Shown here: piece by piece, positions 8,741-16,875 of the stretch | How positions within the stretch are numbered: position 1 is the first letter of the stretch | Layout of the letters: each line of letters starts with the position of its first letter | NCBI GenBank assembly: GCA_937903005.1 | Contig: CALFNR010000066.1 | Coordinates: forward strand, 1 to 64,000 | Direction: 5' to 3' | DNA length: 64,000 nucleotides | Source of the DNA: Clostridium_AI sp002297865 | GTDB lineage: Bacteria > Bacillota > Clostridia > Lachnospirales > Lachnospiraceae | Notes under the pieces: model-generated | What the model was told of the DNA's origin: nothing | Databases searched by the model: none | The model's input: only the letters and a program-made list of their open reading frames with translations | Program-made: the position numbers and the translations under genes

Positions 8741-9289
8741 TTAATGCTTGCAGCATCCGCTACAACCTGAGCAATCCTTACCTCCACCTAACATTGGGTC
8801 TCCGTATTTGTAATTGGAAACTGTACTTAAGGAACAGATTGCTTGAGAAGAGATACCAGCTCCACTTCCTGTAAATCCTAGTCCTTCTTCCGTTGTTGCC
8901 TTAACATTTACTCTATTTTCTTCAATACGCAACGTTTTCGCAATATTCTTAACCATATCAGGTATAAATGGTGCCATCTTAGGTTTTTGTGCAATAATAG
9001 TTGCGTCAATGTTCTCTATAACAAATAATTTTTCTTCTAATTTCTCACGTACTGCTTCTAAAAGTTTTAAGCTGGAAGCTCCTTTGTATGCCTCGTCTGT
9101 ATCTGGAAAATGTTTTCCAATATCACCTAAAGCAGCCGCCCCAAGAAGCGCATCCATAATAGCATGAAGCAATACATCTGCATCAGAATGCCCCAACAAA
9201 CCTTTCTCATATGGAATCTTTACTCCACCAAGTATTAAATCCCTGTCTTCAACTAATTTATGAACATCATATCCCATTCCAACGCGCAT
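8741..9289 (-). CDS. ispF: 2-C-methyl-D-erythritol 2,4-cyclodiphosphate synthase with Cys-rich tail
   Basis: IspF of the MEP isoprenoid pathway. Metal ligands Asp8 and His10 (GYDVHK) and His42 region (LGHSDADVLLHA) are present, as is the substrate loop TTEEGLGFTGSGAGI. The protein is about 182 aa, roughly 25 longer than usual, owing to a C-terminal tail NYKYGDPMLGGGKDC followed by SGCSGCCKH, containing four cysteines and a terminal His. AAAGGA lies 7 nt before the ATG at 9289; the longer frame from 9313 overlaps that site. The tail looks like a metal- or Fe-S-binding appendage but its role is unknown. Confidence 0.93.
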   Translation of the reverse strand: MRVGMGYDVHKLVEDRDLILGGVKIPYEKGLLGHSDADVLLHAIMDALLGAAALGDIGKHFPDTDEAYKGASSLKLLEAVREKLEEKLFVIENIDATIIAQKPKMAPFIPDMVKNIAKTLRIEENRVNVKATTEEGLGFTGSGAGISSQAICSLSTVSNYKYGDPMLGGGKDCSGCSGCCKH

Positions 9290-9404
9290 AATAAATTCCT
9301 TTCTTTTAACCAAACAATCAATATTTTTGTATTATACCTTATTATGAACCAGTAGGCAAATAAATAACAGCTTGAAATGAAGTATGCCAAGCATCATATA
9401 AGAA

Positions 9405-9516
9405 CAAAGTGTCTTCGACACATCAACTCCCACGCCCTCAATCTTGAGGAAGAAGGCACTTTGCCGCACCGAACGGGTGTCGCTGTTTTTTAGCGACTAA
9501 CTTCCTTACCCGTTCG
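9405..9516 (-). repeat. Two-hairpin repeated element, copy A
   Basis: On the minus strand, hairpin one is CGAACGGGT (9516-9508) paired with ACCCGTTCG (9478-9470), enclosing an inner hairpin GTCGCT/AGCGAC with loop AAAAAAC. Hairpin two is CAAAGTG...TCTTC (from 9463) paired with GAAGA-CACTTTG (ending at 9405). A second copy lies at 43103-43217. The sequence between and inside the stems is largely conserved. No coding potential. Orientation is set by the G-U pairs of copy B. Confidence 0.65.
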
Positions 9517-9525
9517 TGTGCATCC

Positions 9526-9546
9526 AGCCCCTGTTTTTTAGGGGCT
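9526..9546. other. Short hairpin with the same loop as the adjacent element
   Basis: AGCCCC (9526-9531) pairs with GGGGCT (9541-9546). Read on the minus strand its loop is TAAAAAACA, the same loop found in the inner hairpin of the adjacent element. No suitable U-tract follows on the minus strand; on the plus strand only CTTTT follows. Confidence 0.6.
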
Positions 9547-9547
9547 C

Positions 9548-9596
9548 TTTTGCCTTATAGGGAAGGACTCGCAGAGAACTTTCCTATAAGGCAAAA
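9548..9596. repeat. 14-bp perfect inverted repeat
   Basis: TTTTGCCTTATAGG (9548-9561) is perfectly complementary to CCTATAAGGCAAAA (9583-9596). The T-runs are 5' of the stem on both strands, so it is not a normal intrinsic terminator. It lies between the tRNA terminator and the two-hairpin element. Confidence 0.75.
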
Positions 9597-9624
9597 AAAG
9601 ATGCTGTATCTCTACAACATCTTA
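9593..9624 (-). terminator. Terminator of the tRNA-Val/tRNA-Met transcript
   Basis: On the minus strand AAGATGTTGT pairs with ACAGCATCTT and is followed by a T-run, just after tRNA-Met. Confidence 0.85.
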
Positions 9625-9631
9625 TCAGAAG

Positions 9632-9705
9632 TAGCGGAAAAGGGATTTGAACCCATGACACCACGGGTATGAACCGTGTGCTCTAGCCAACTGAGCTATT
9701 CCGCC
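9632..9705 (-). tRNA. tRNA-Met (CAT)
   Basis: Cloverleaf on the minus strand: acceptor GGCGGAA/TTCCGCT, D arm AGCTCAGTTGGCTAGAGC, anticodon loop TTCATAC (CAT) in the ACGG/CCGT stem, T loop GGTTCAAATCC. The G1-U72 wobble at the acceptor end and overall sequence match elongator tRNA-Met and not the initiator. CCA is not encoded. Confidence 0.93.
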
Positions 9706-9737
9706 ATATTATATTATCACTCGACTTTTTTAAAGAA

Positions 9738-9810
9738 TGGGACCTACAGGGCTCGAACCTGTGACCCTCTGCTTGTAAGGCAGATGCTCTCCCAGCTGAG
9801 CTAAGATCCC
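9738..9810 (-). tRNA. tRNA-Val (TAC)
   Basis: Cloverleaf on the minus strand: acceptor GGGATCT/AGGTCCC, D arm AGCTCAGCTGGGAGAGC, anticodon loop CTTACAA (TAC) in the CTGC/GCAG stem, T loop GGTTCGAGCCC. CCA is not encoded. It is 5' of tRNA-Met in one transcript. Confidence 0.95.
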
Positions 9811-9878
9811 ATCATATCGAGTATCACTCTGTAACTTTGACTCGCTTTTGTTGTTGGCGTGTCGCTGTTACGAGTGAT

Positions 9879-9907
9879 ATTATATTTCATAAAAAAACAA
9901 AAGTCAA
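9879..9907 (-). promoter_or_regulatory. Promoter of the tRNA-Val/tRNA-Met operon
   Basis: On the minus strand TTGACT (9907-9902) and TATAAT (9884-9879) are spaced by 17 nt. The ~60-nt leader that follows can form a stem between ATCACTCG and CGAGTC/AGTGAT before the first tRNA. Confidence 0.8.
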
Positions 9908-9952
9908 GCAAAAATTTTAATTTTTTTATTTTTTTCTTAAAAAAATTAAAAT

Positions 9953-11068
9953 CTAAAACTTCATGAAATCTACCAAGTCCTGCAAAATAATTTTTATGCC
10001 TCTTATTAGATTGTCAAATAGACCCGAACGGTAGAAATTCACTAGTACCATACCGATAGGAATCCCTATAATCAATCCGAACAGACCGCCTAACCGATAC
10101 CCTATATACATGAAAAACAGAGTAGATAATGGCGAAATACCAATACTGTCTCCTACCATCTTTGGCTGCAATACCTGTTTAATTATCTGACAAAGAAGAT
10201 AAATAATGATTAGAAAAACTGCCTCTCCATACTTGCCAACAACAAATGAATATACTGCCCAAGGTCCCAAAACCGCACCAGTTCCAAAAAACGGAAGTAA
10301 ATCAATAAACGCTACTACTAATGCAAGCAAAAAGGAATAGTTTACTTTTAAAATCAGAAAACCAACCCACAATATTGCAAAAACGATCAACATAAGCTTA
10401 AACTGTGCACGAAAATATCCGCCGATGGCTTTTTTAAAGTTATTGATTACCATATCCCACTTATCAACTATATAATTTGGCGTCGCTTTTCTCCAGGCAG
10501 CTACTATTTTATCACGGTCTGCAATAAAGAAATAAGCAGAAATCAAGATTATAATAGCTGAAAAAACCCCATCTGCAATATTCTTTGCTACATTTCCTGC
10601 ATCACTAAACGTCGGTAATTCATAATTTGCCATAAAATTAGATATGCCATCACTAATACTCTTTATAATAGCATCAACATTACCATTAATCGGAAGAACC
10701 GAAAAAATCCCACTTAGTCTATCAGCAAGCAAATCAAATTTCAGACTAAGGGCAGTATAGATATTCGGTAAATCCCGCAAGAAAAGAATTAACTCGCGAA
10801 CCAAAAAAGATCCTATTCCATACAAAATAGCCGTAACCCCTGCAAGTACGCCTATAATAATAATTGCGGAACTATGCTTTCTTACAATCTTAATTCTCTT
10901 TTCCATAAATCGCACAAGCGGGTTCGCAATCATTGCAATGATCCATCCAACTACAAAAGGAAAGAAAAAACTGATTACCTTTGGTAATATAAAAATACAT
11001 ATTAACACTACGACAACGGCGGATAGTAACATCGCACCAATTCGCAGATATAGTCCCTTTTTACTCAT
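9953..11068 (-). CDS. ytvI: Sporulation integral membrane protein YtvI (AI-2E family)
   Basis: 371 aa polytopic membrane protein of the AI-2E exporter superfamily. Hydrophobic segments run from residue ~10 (LYLRIGAMLLSAVVVVLICI) through several C-terminal helices such as LILKVNYSFLLALVVAFIDL and LFFMYIGYRLGGLFGLIIGI. The DLLPFFGTGAVLGPWA loop is typical of the YtvI subgroup found in endospore formers. The transported substrate is unknown. It lies 12 nt downstream of the zinc-type permease gene, though a functional tie to metal uptake is not expected from the family. Confidence 0.85.
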   Translation of the reverse strand: MSKKGLYLRIGAMLLSAVVVVLICIFILPKVISFFFPFVVGWIIAMIANPLVRFMEKRIKIVRKHSSAIIIIGVLAGVTAILYGIGSFLVRELILFLRDLPNIYTALSLKFDLLADRLSGIFSVLPINGNVDAIIKSISDGISNFMANYELPTFSDAGNVAKNIADGVFSAIIILISAYFFIADRDKIVAAWRKATPNYIVDKWDMVINNFKKAIGGYFRAQFKLMLIVFAILWVGFLILKVNYSFLLALVVAFIDLLPFFGTGAVLGPWAVYSFVVGKYGEAVFLIIIYLLCQIIKQVLQPKMVGDSIGISPLSTLFFMYIGYRLGGLFGLIIGIPIGMVLVNFYRSGLFDNLIRGIKIILQDLVDFMKF

Positions 11069-11080
11069 AATCTCACATCC

Positions 11081-11920
11081 CTATTTTACAAGTGGTTTTA
11101 CAAGCAGTGTTAAGAAAAACACTACTGAAGCAACCAAAACAATTGTTGGACCTGTTGCTGTATTATTATAATACGAGAGCACTAGTCCTAGAATACCAGA
11201 GAATATAGAAATGATAATGGAATACAAATGATATTCTCGCATATTATTGGATACATTTCGACTGCTGGCTGCAGGCAGGATAAGTAACGCATTGATGATT
11301 AAAATACCTACCCAGCGAATTGAAAACATGATAATAATCGCAATTAAAACAGCAAAAATATCTTCAATGTATTCTACTTTCACTCCCTTGCTTTTTGCCA
11401 GAGAAGCATTAATACTTATTGCATGGAGCTGATTAAATGCAATCAGCCAAAATATTACTGCCAATAAAAATACAATTTCCAACAGTCGTATTTCTTTTGG
11501 TGTTATACTTAAAATATCTCCTACTAACAGATTGGAGTACTTTGAAAAATTGCCACCTGACGATAAAATCACAAGACCTAATGCAGTTCCCAATGATGAA
11601 AATACAGAAATAATTGTATCTGTTGATACTGTATTTTTACGCTTAATTCGATTTAGCCCTAATGCAAATATAATCGCAAATATTAGCATAGAGAGATTCT
11701 TATTAGCGAAGCCGAATACAATTCCTATCCCTATTCCTGTATATGCAGAATGCCCCAATGCTTCTGAAAAAAATGCCATCTTCTGGTTTACAATCATTGT
11801 CCCTAGAATAGCAAATAATGGCGTAATAATCAACACCGCTATTAAGGCATTTTTCATAAAATCATAGTTTATCCATTGAAAAGGAACTATTTTTTCTAAA
11901 ACATCATATATTATACTCAT
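11081..11920 (-). CDS. Metal (zinc/manganese-type) ABC transporter permease
   Basis: 279 aa ZnuB/TroC-like permease (ABC-3 family) with about eight hydrophobic segments. Family landmarks include FFSEALGHSAYTGIGIGI near residue 50 and ILIINALLILPAASSRN near 215. Its ATG overlaps the stop codon of the upstream ATPase gene by 4 nt, so the two are translationally coupled. With the ATPase and the His-rich binding protein it forms a complete importer; zinc is the most likely cargo because of the binding protein's His-rich loop. Confidence 0.9.
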   Translation of the reverse strand: MSIIYDVLEKIVPFQWINYDFMKNALIAVLIITPLFAILGTMIVNQKMAFFSEALGHSAYTGIGIGIVFGFANKNLSMLIFAIIFALGLNRIKRKNTVSTDTIISVFSSLGTALGLVILSSGGNFSKYSNLLVGDILSITPKEIRLLEIVFLLAVIFWLIAFNQLHAISINASLAKSKGVKVEYIEDIFAVLIAIIIMFSIRWVGILIINALLILPAASSRNVSNNMREYHLYSIIISIFSGILGLVLSYYNNTATGPTIVLVASVVFFLTLLVKPLVK

Positions 11921-12705
11921 TTCTTGTGTTCCTCCAAATACTGCACCTTACCAAATGTCTCTTTAAATGCTTCACTACGAAATACTTCTTTGGGTGTTCC
12001 CTCTTTCACAATGGTCTGATTCAACAGTACAACACGATCTGAATATCTCGCCACATATTCCAAGTCATGTGAAATCAATATAATAGCCAGGTCATATTCT
12101 CGTTTTAAGAAATCAATATTGTGATAGAACAATTCCATTCCATTATGATCCATTCCCGAAACAGGCTCGTCTAAAATCAGTAAATTCGGAGCCTTATAAG
12201 TAGCAAGAGAAAGCAGTACACGCTGCAATTCTCCTCCAGACAAATCACAAACAGCTTTATCCATTAAGTCCTCTGCCTTAAATTTACTTAATTGTGCTCG
12301 AATTTTTTCCTCCACACGTTTACTTTTCCATAAAAACACTGGTATCTTTGAAATATAGCTGGCGAATAAGTCATATACACTAGTTGGTGTATTCTTCGGA
12401 ATACTTAAATGCTGTGGTACATATCCAATTCGTAGATCTGACATTGTGTTTTTCTTGATATCTCTAAATTCAATGTCTCCCTCATGACGTATTTCATTTA
12501 ACAGTGCCTTCATAAGTGTTGTCTTACCAGCCCCATTTTTCCCTATAATAGTAGTCAGTTGTCCACAATGTATATGAAGATTCACATCTTTGATAATGGT
12601 TTCATTCCCTATTTTTACTGTAAAGTTTTTCACTTTAATGCAGTGTAATCCACATGCCTTTGTCTCACCAGAATGCCTGATTTTTTTCTGTTGTCCGACT
12701 TCCAT
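11917..12705 (-). CDS. Metal ABC transporter ATP-binding protein
   Basis: 262 aa ABC ATPase. Walker A is GKNGAGKTT, the signature LSGGELQRVLLSLA, Walker B LLILDEPVSG, and the H-loop ISHDLEY. The N-terminal ~32 residues are an extension before the ABC fold with Cys-x3-Cys (CGLHC) and a further Cys in the HIHCGQL strand; I recall similar Cys-containing starts in Lachnospiraceae homologues. The start at 12705 lacks a strong ribosome binding site; a GTG inside the extension is the alternative. Confidence 0.9.
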   Translation of the reverse strand: MEVGQQKKIRHSGETKACGLHCIKVKNFTVKIGNETIIKDVNLHIHCGQLTTIIGKNGAGKTTLMKALLNEIRHEGDIEFRDIKKNTMSDLRIGYVPQHLSIPKNTPTSVYDLFASYISKIPVFLWKSKRVEEKIRAQLSKFKAEDLMDKAVCDLSGGELQRVLLSLATYKAPNLLILDEPVSGMDHNGMELFYHNIDFLKREYDLAIILISHDLEYVARYSDRVVLLNQTIVKEGTPKEVFRSEAFKETFGKVQYLEEHKK

Positions 12706-12734
12706 TTTTTACACCAAGCCTTTCTGTATACGTA

Positions 12735-13718
12735 TTATTCAGCAAACACGCTCTTTAATACATCAATATTTTTCTGCATTCCGTTCAAATATGCATCCAA
12801 ATCATCTTCGTCAGCTGTAAGAGAAGTCAGTACATAAACCTTTGCATCTGTTTCTGCCGAAATGTTTGTCGCAATGGAATCTTTGTATTGTGTCTCAGTA
12901 AACAAAACTTTTACATCATGTTTCTGAATTTCGTCAATAACCTCTGCAATTTCACCTGCACTTAAGCCAGACTCATCGTCCAAATCCATACAATAAACAA
13001 CATCATATCCAAGATAGTTTGCTAAGTAAGAAAAAGCCTCATGGAATGTAATAATCGATGTATGCTTCTTATCTTTTAGCATATCTATTTGTTCCTTGAT
13101 AATTTTCACCTTTTCTAGATAAGCTTTTTGATTTGTTTCATACGCCTTTGTATGATCTGCATCTGCTTTTTTAAGTCCAGCAGTAATATTTTCTATCTGC
13201 GTCATGTACCGAACAGGATCCATCCAGACATGTGCATTTGTCTCATGTTCGTGGTCATGCTTCTCATCTTCATGCTCGTCAAAAGCTTCATCAAGCTCAT
13301 GGTCATCCACTTCTTCATGGTCATGATGATGACCTTCTGCTGGTTCTAAAAGGGCAATTCCAGCACTCGCATTAATTACTGTCAAATCTGGATATTTGGC
13401 TACGACATCTTCAATAAAACCTTCCATGCCCCCGCCATTCATTACAAATACATCCGCACCTTCCAGTTTTCTCATATCATTTGTGGTCAACTGATAATCA
13501 TGCAAACAGCCAGAATGATTCTCTGTTAAATTAATTACCTTTACTCCATCGATGCCATCCGTAACATTCTTCGTTGCAATGTAGGTGGGATAAAAACTTG
13601 TAACAATTGTAAATGTATCATCCTCCAATGCTACCTGCGGATTTAACACTTTCGTAATCCCTACACTAGCCAATAAAACTACAGCTAAAATACAGATTAC
13701 CATAATAAACTTTTTCAT
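12735..13718 (-). CDS. Zinc-type ABC transporter substrate-binding protein
   Basis: 327 aa cluster A-I binding protein (ZnuA/AdcA-like). An N-terminal hydrophobic segment (IMVICILAVVLLASVGI) acts as signal or anchor; no lipobox Cys is visible, unusual for a Gram-positive binding protein. Metal ligand regions are HDYQLT, NAHVWMDP, ITFHEAFSY and TETQYKDS. Residues ~128-157 form a His/Asp/Glu-rich loop beginning EGHHHDHEEV, typical of zinc-specific members. It starts 9 nt after the DUF368 gene, so that gene may be in the same operon. I found no clear Zur box. Confidence 0.9.
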   Translation of the reverse strand: MKKFIMVICILAVVLLASVGITKVLNPQVALEDDTFTIVTSFYPTYIATKNVTDGIDGVKVINLTENHSGCLHDYQLTTNDMRKLEGADVFVMNGGGMEGFIEDVVAKYPDLTVINASAGIALLEPAEGHHHDHEEVDDHELDEAFDEHEDEKHDHEHETNAHVWMDPVRYMTQIENITAGLKKADADHTKAYETNQKAYLEKVKIIKEQIDMLKDKKHTSIITFHEAFSYLANYLGYDVVYCMDLDDESGLSAGEIAEVIDEIQKHDVKVLFTETQYKDSIATNISAETDAKVYVLTSLTADEDDLDAYLNGMQKNIDVLKSVFAE

Positions 13719-13726
13719 GTATTAAC

Positions 13727-14581
13727 TTACTCTCTTCCTAAAAAATATGCGACGCAAAAACCTGCACCAAATGTAATTGCACTTATTATAATACTTGACA
13801 CGTTCACTGAACTTATACTTGTCTGCATAATAATTACAAATGGAGAAGCTATTATTAAACCAAGAATTGCACTATACGTAAGTGATTCATAATGCTTCAG
13901 TAACAGTTCAATTAACTTCGCAACATAATAAATACCTATAAGGACCCCGATTCCAAATGGAAACAGAATCAAACACTGGTTAAAGAAAGCACCAAAATTT
14001 CCACTTACTAATGATTTAACCGTAAGAGTCACCGCTTCAATAACTGGAGTATAAAAACCTAATAACATTAAAATCATAGATCCGCTCACACCTGGAATTA
14101 CCATCGTTGCAGCTGCAATAATACCTACAAAGAATAAACGAATCACCATCGGTGCAGATAAAACCAATGTAACATCAGTTGCGCTCTTGCCATTTAACCA
14201 TTGTAGTAAGAATATTAATGCAAAAAATAACACAAATACAATTCCATTACCAGCATTCAGCTTGCTGCCTTTCATTTTTCCAATCATCATTGGAAGTCCA
14301 CCTAAAATCAACCCTATAAATGCCAAAGCAGTTGGCATCGGATGATTCGCAAACAAATATTCAATCGCAAATGATAACCCTACAATACCCAAGGCCATGC
14401 CTATCGCATATGGAAACAGTGTCAACAGACTCTTCTTCCACTGCTTAAAAATATTAGTTACACAAGAGATAATTTTATCATATATCCCCATGGAAACCAT
14501 CATAGTTCCACCGCTAACTCCTGGGATCGCATTGGCTACTCCAATTAGTACCCCTCTTAAAATATCTTTAATAACATTCAT
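13727..14581 (-). CDS. DUF368 membrane protein (PopT-like polyprenyl phosphate carrier)
   Basis: 284 aa, with about eight hydrophobic segments. The duplicated DUF368 signature appears twice: ANAIPGVSGGTMMVSMGIY near residue 18 and TMVIPGVSGSMILMLLGFY near 145. DUF368 proteins have been shown in Vibrio to recycle undecaprenyl phosphate across the membrane (PopT); I infer the same role here. The longest frame starts with TTG at 14590, but AAAGG is placed for the ATG at 14581. It lies between hydE and the metal transporter. Confidence 0.85.
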   Translation of the reverse strand: MNVIKDILRGVLIGVANAIPGVSGGTMMVSMGIYDKIISCVTNIFKQWKKSLLTLFPYAIGMALGIVGLSFAIEYLFANHPMPTALAFIGLILGGLPMMIGKMKGSKLNAGNGIVFVLFFALIFLLQWLNGKSATDVTLVLSAPMVIRLFFVGIIAAATMVIPGVSGSMILMLLGFYTPVIEAVTLTVKSLVSGNFGAFFNQCLILFPFGIGVLIGIYYVAKLIELLLKHYESLTYSAILGLIIASPFVIIMQTSISSVNVSSIIISAITFGAGFCVAYFLGRE

Positions 14582-14598
14582 ATTTTTCAACCTTTCTT

Positions 14599-15633
14599 TT
14601 ATTTGGCTACAGAATCGCCTCGTTCTGTAACCACTTCATATCCAACAGAAGCAATTCTTTTTCTTAGACAATCTGCACACTCTGCTGCTTCTTCTCCTGT
14701 GCAGATTTTATGATTATATAATTCATACTTTTTCCGCACCTTTACTGGAGAAAGATTCGGCATTACCACATTGGCTCCAGCCTCTATCCCCAGCTCTCTT
14801 CCCCTTGGGTGCACCGTCCCAAGAGCAGTCGTTGCTGGAAGATTGGCTTTTGGAAGAATAATTCTAAGAATAGAGAGCAGCAAGAGTGTTTTTTCAAGGG
14901 AACCAGGTTGGGCGTTAGCAAACCTAGTATCATGATGAGGAATAAACGGTCCTATTCCTACCATATGTGGTTTAAGTTCTCGCAAAAAAACCAGATCTTC
15001 AGCAAGACATTCATCTGTCTGACCTGGTGAACCTACCATAAATCCAGCCCCTGTTTCATATCCAAGTTCTTTTAGAGTATACAAGCAGTTCTTTCGATTT
15101 GCAAGGCTCATTGTCTTTGGATGGAGCATTCTATAATGTTCTTCATTGGCAGTCTCATGACGTAATAGATACCGATCTGCCCCTGCTTGCTTATATCTTA
15201 GATAAGAAGTCTTGCTTTTTTCACCAATCGACAGGGTAACTGCACTTTCTGGATACTGCTTTTTGATTTTCTTTACAATATCCACTATCTTATCGTCTGC
15301 AAAAAACGGGTCCTCTCCCCCTTGCAAGACAAAGGTACGAAATCCTAGTTTCCACCCTGCATCACAGCACTCAAGTATTTCTTCCATAGTGAGTCTGTAC
15401 CTTTCTGCATCACCATTAGAAGCTTGAATTCCACAATAATAGCAATTGTTTTTACAGTAATTTGTAAACTCAATTAAACCTCTTACAAAGACCTTGTTAC
15501 CATAATACTGTTTCCTTAATTCTACAGCCTTCTCCTGCAATCTAAGCCTTTGTTCTTCTGTACAGTTCCCAAGCAAGGCGACATATTCATCCTTACTTAA
15601 AAATCCCTGTTTTATTAATTTTTCAACCAACAT
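14599..15633 (-). CDS. hydE: [FeFe]-hydrogenase H-cluster maturase HydE
   Basis: 344 aa radical SAM protein with the cluster motif CKNNCYYC near residue 61, family-diagnostic segments FRTFVLQGGEDPFF and LLRHETANEEHYRMLHP, and MVGIGPFIPHHDTRF. HydE takes part in building the diiron subcluster of [FeFe]-hydrogenase with HydF and HydG, neither of which is in this window. Its presence implies an H2-evolving or H2-linked anaerobic metabolism. GAAGGG precedes the ATG; the downstream DUF368 gene begins 18 nt after its stop. Confidence 0.93.
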   Translation of the reverse strand: MLVEKLIKQGFLSKDEYVALLGNCTEEQRLRLQEKAVELRKQYYGNKVFVRGLIEFTNYCKNNCYYCGIQASNGDAERYRLTMEEILECCDAGWKLGFRTFVLQGGEDPFFADDKIVDIVKKIKKQYPESAVTLSIGEKSKTSYLRYKQAGADRYLLRHETANEEHYRMLHPKTMSLANRKNCLYTLKELGYETGAGFMVGSPGQTDECLAEDLVFLRELKPHMVGIGPFIPHHDTRFANAQPGSLEKTLLLLSILRIILPKANLPATTALGTVHPRGRELGIEAGANVVMPNLSPVKVRKKYELYNHKICTGEEAAECADCLRKRIASVGYEVVTERGDSVAK

Positions 15634-15667
15634 AACATGCCCTTCTCAATGAATTAACTGACGACCT

Positions 15668-16729
15668 TTAAGCTGGAAGTATTTCTTTCAGTGCCTCTAG
15701 AAGCTGCTTCATTTGCTCATCAGTTCCAATTGTAATTCGAAGATAATTGTCAATTCTGTCTTTATCGAAATGTCTTACATAGATTTTTCTTTGCTGCAGT
15801 TTCTCAAAGATTTCTTTCGCTGACACCGTCTTATGTGTGACAAAGAGGAAGTTTGTACTGGAATCGAAACAAGTGAATCCCAAACCTTCTAACTCTCCTT
15901 TTGCCCACTCACGAGTCTTTATAATCTTATCAATTGTTTCATAAAAATAATCTGTGTCTCTTACTGATTCTGCTCCTAACTTAATGGTAAGCATATTCAT
16001 TGTGTAAGAGTTATAAGAGAATTTTACATTATTCAATGCATGAATCAGTTCTTCACTTGCGATTGCATATCCAATACGAAGTCCTGCTAGTGAACGTGAT
16101 TTTGAAAATGTCTGAACAACAACTAGATTGTCATACTCATTAAGCAGCGAAATTGCACTTTCACCACCAAAGTCTACATATGCCTCATCCACAATTACAA
16201 TAACATCACGGTTGTGATTAAGAATATCACGTATAACGTCTAAACCAGCTGCAATCGATGTAGGTGCGTTAGGATTGGCGATTACTACACCGCCATTCTC
16301 TTTATAATAATCTTCCTTCACGATGTGGAATTGTTCATCCAATTTTGGGCATTCGTATGGAATACGGTATAAATCTGCCCAAACATCATAAAAGGAATAT
16401 GTAATGTCTGGAAACAGAATTGGTTTCTGCGAATTGAAATAAGTTAAAAAACACATCCCCAAAACATCATCAGACCCAACCCCCACAAACACCTGCGAGG
16501 ATTTTACATGTTTAAAATGTGCAATTTCATCTATCAGTTCATCTGCATTAAGTGCAGGATAAAGTCGTAAGTTGCTCATTTCAAATTCTTCCATTGCTTT
16601 TACAACACCTGGCGCTGGAGGGTATGGATTCTCATTTGCATTCAGTTTTGTAACACTATAATCTTTTGGCTGATAGCCAGCCACATATGGGTGTTCAATC
16701 GTTCTAATATTTTTTTCCCATGCCTTCAT
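15668..16729 (-). CDS. hisC: Histidinol-phosphate aminotransferase
   Basis: 353 aa fold-type I PLP aminotransferase. Visible landmarks are KLNANENPYPPAP near the N-terminus, the substrate-binding GVGSDDVLGM, NPNAPTS, VDEAYVDF (PLP-interacting Asp and Tyr), and the Schiff-base lysine in TFSKSRSLAGLRIGYA. It makes histidinol phosphate in histidine synthesis. No other his genes are nearby, so it is an unlinked copy or a broad-range aminotransferase. AAAGG precedes the ATG. Confidence 0.92.
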   Translation of the reverse strand: MKAWEKNIRTIEHPYVAGYQPKDYSVTKLNANENPYPPAPGVVKAMEEFEMSNLRLYPALNADELIDEIAHFKHVKSSQVFVGVGSDDVLGMCFLTYFNSQKPILFPDITYSFYDVWADLYRIPYECPKLDEQFHIVKEDYYKENGGVVIANPNAPTSIAAGLDVIRDILNHNRDVIVIVDEAYVDFGGESAISLLNEYDNLVVVQTFSKSRSLAGLRIGYAIASEELIHALNNVKFSYNSYTMNMLTIKLGAESVRDTDYFYETIDKIIKTREWAKGELEGLGFTCFDSSTNFLFVTHKTVSAKEIFEKLQQRKIYVRHFDKDRIDNYLRITIGTDEQMKQLLEALKEILPA

Positions 16730-16826
16730 ATTACCACAACCTTTCGTCAGCTTTATTATAAATTACCAAATACTGAAATACAAGTTATATTTGTCATATC
16801 GAACGCAAGGAAACTCCAAATAATAT

Positions 16827-16864
16827 CAAAATACTCCATAAACATCTCTTTGCTTATGGAGTAT
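16827..16864 (-). terminator. Terminator downstream of the TIM-barrel gene
   Basis: ATACTCCATAA pairs with TTATGGAGTAT and is followed on the minus strand by a short T-run, directly before hisC. Confidence 0.75.
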
Positions 16865-16875
16865 CCAAGTCTTTT

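Noticed and set aside
9548..9596. Inverted repeat as an intrinsic terminator
   Set aside because: T-tracts lie on the 5' side of the stem on both strands; the tRNA terminator is the separate hairpin at 9593-9624.
13128..13349. Plus-strand 73-codon frame opposite the His-rich loop of the zinc-binding protein
   Set aside because: Exact shadow of repetitive CAT/GAT codons of the minus-strand gene; no ribosome binding site.
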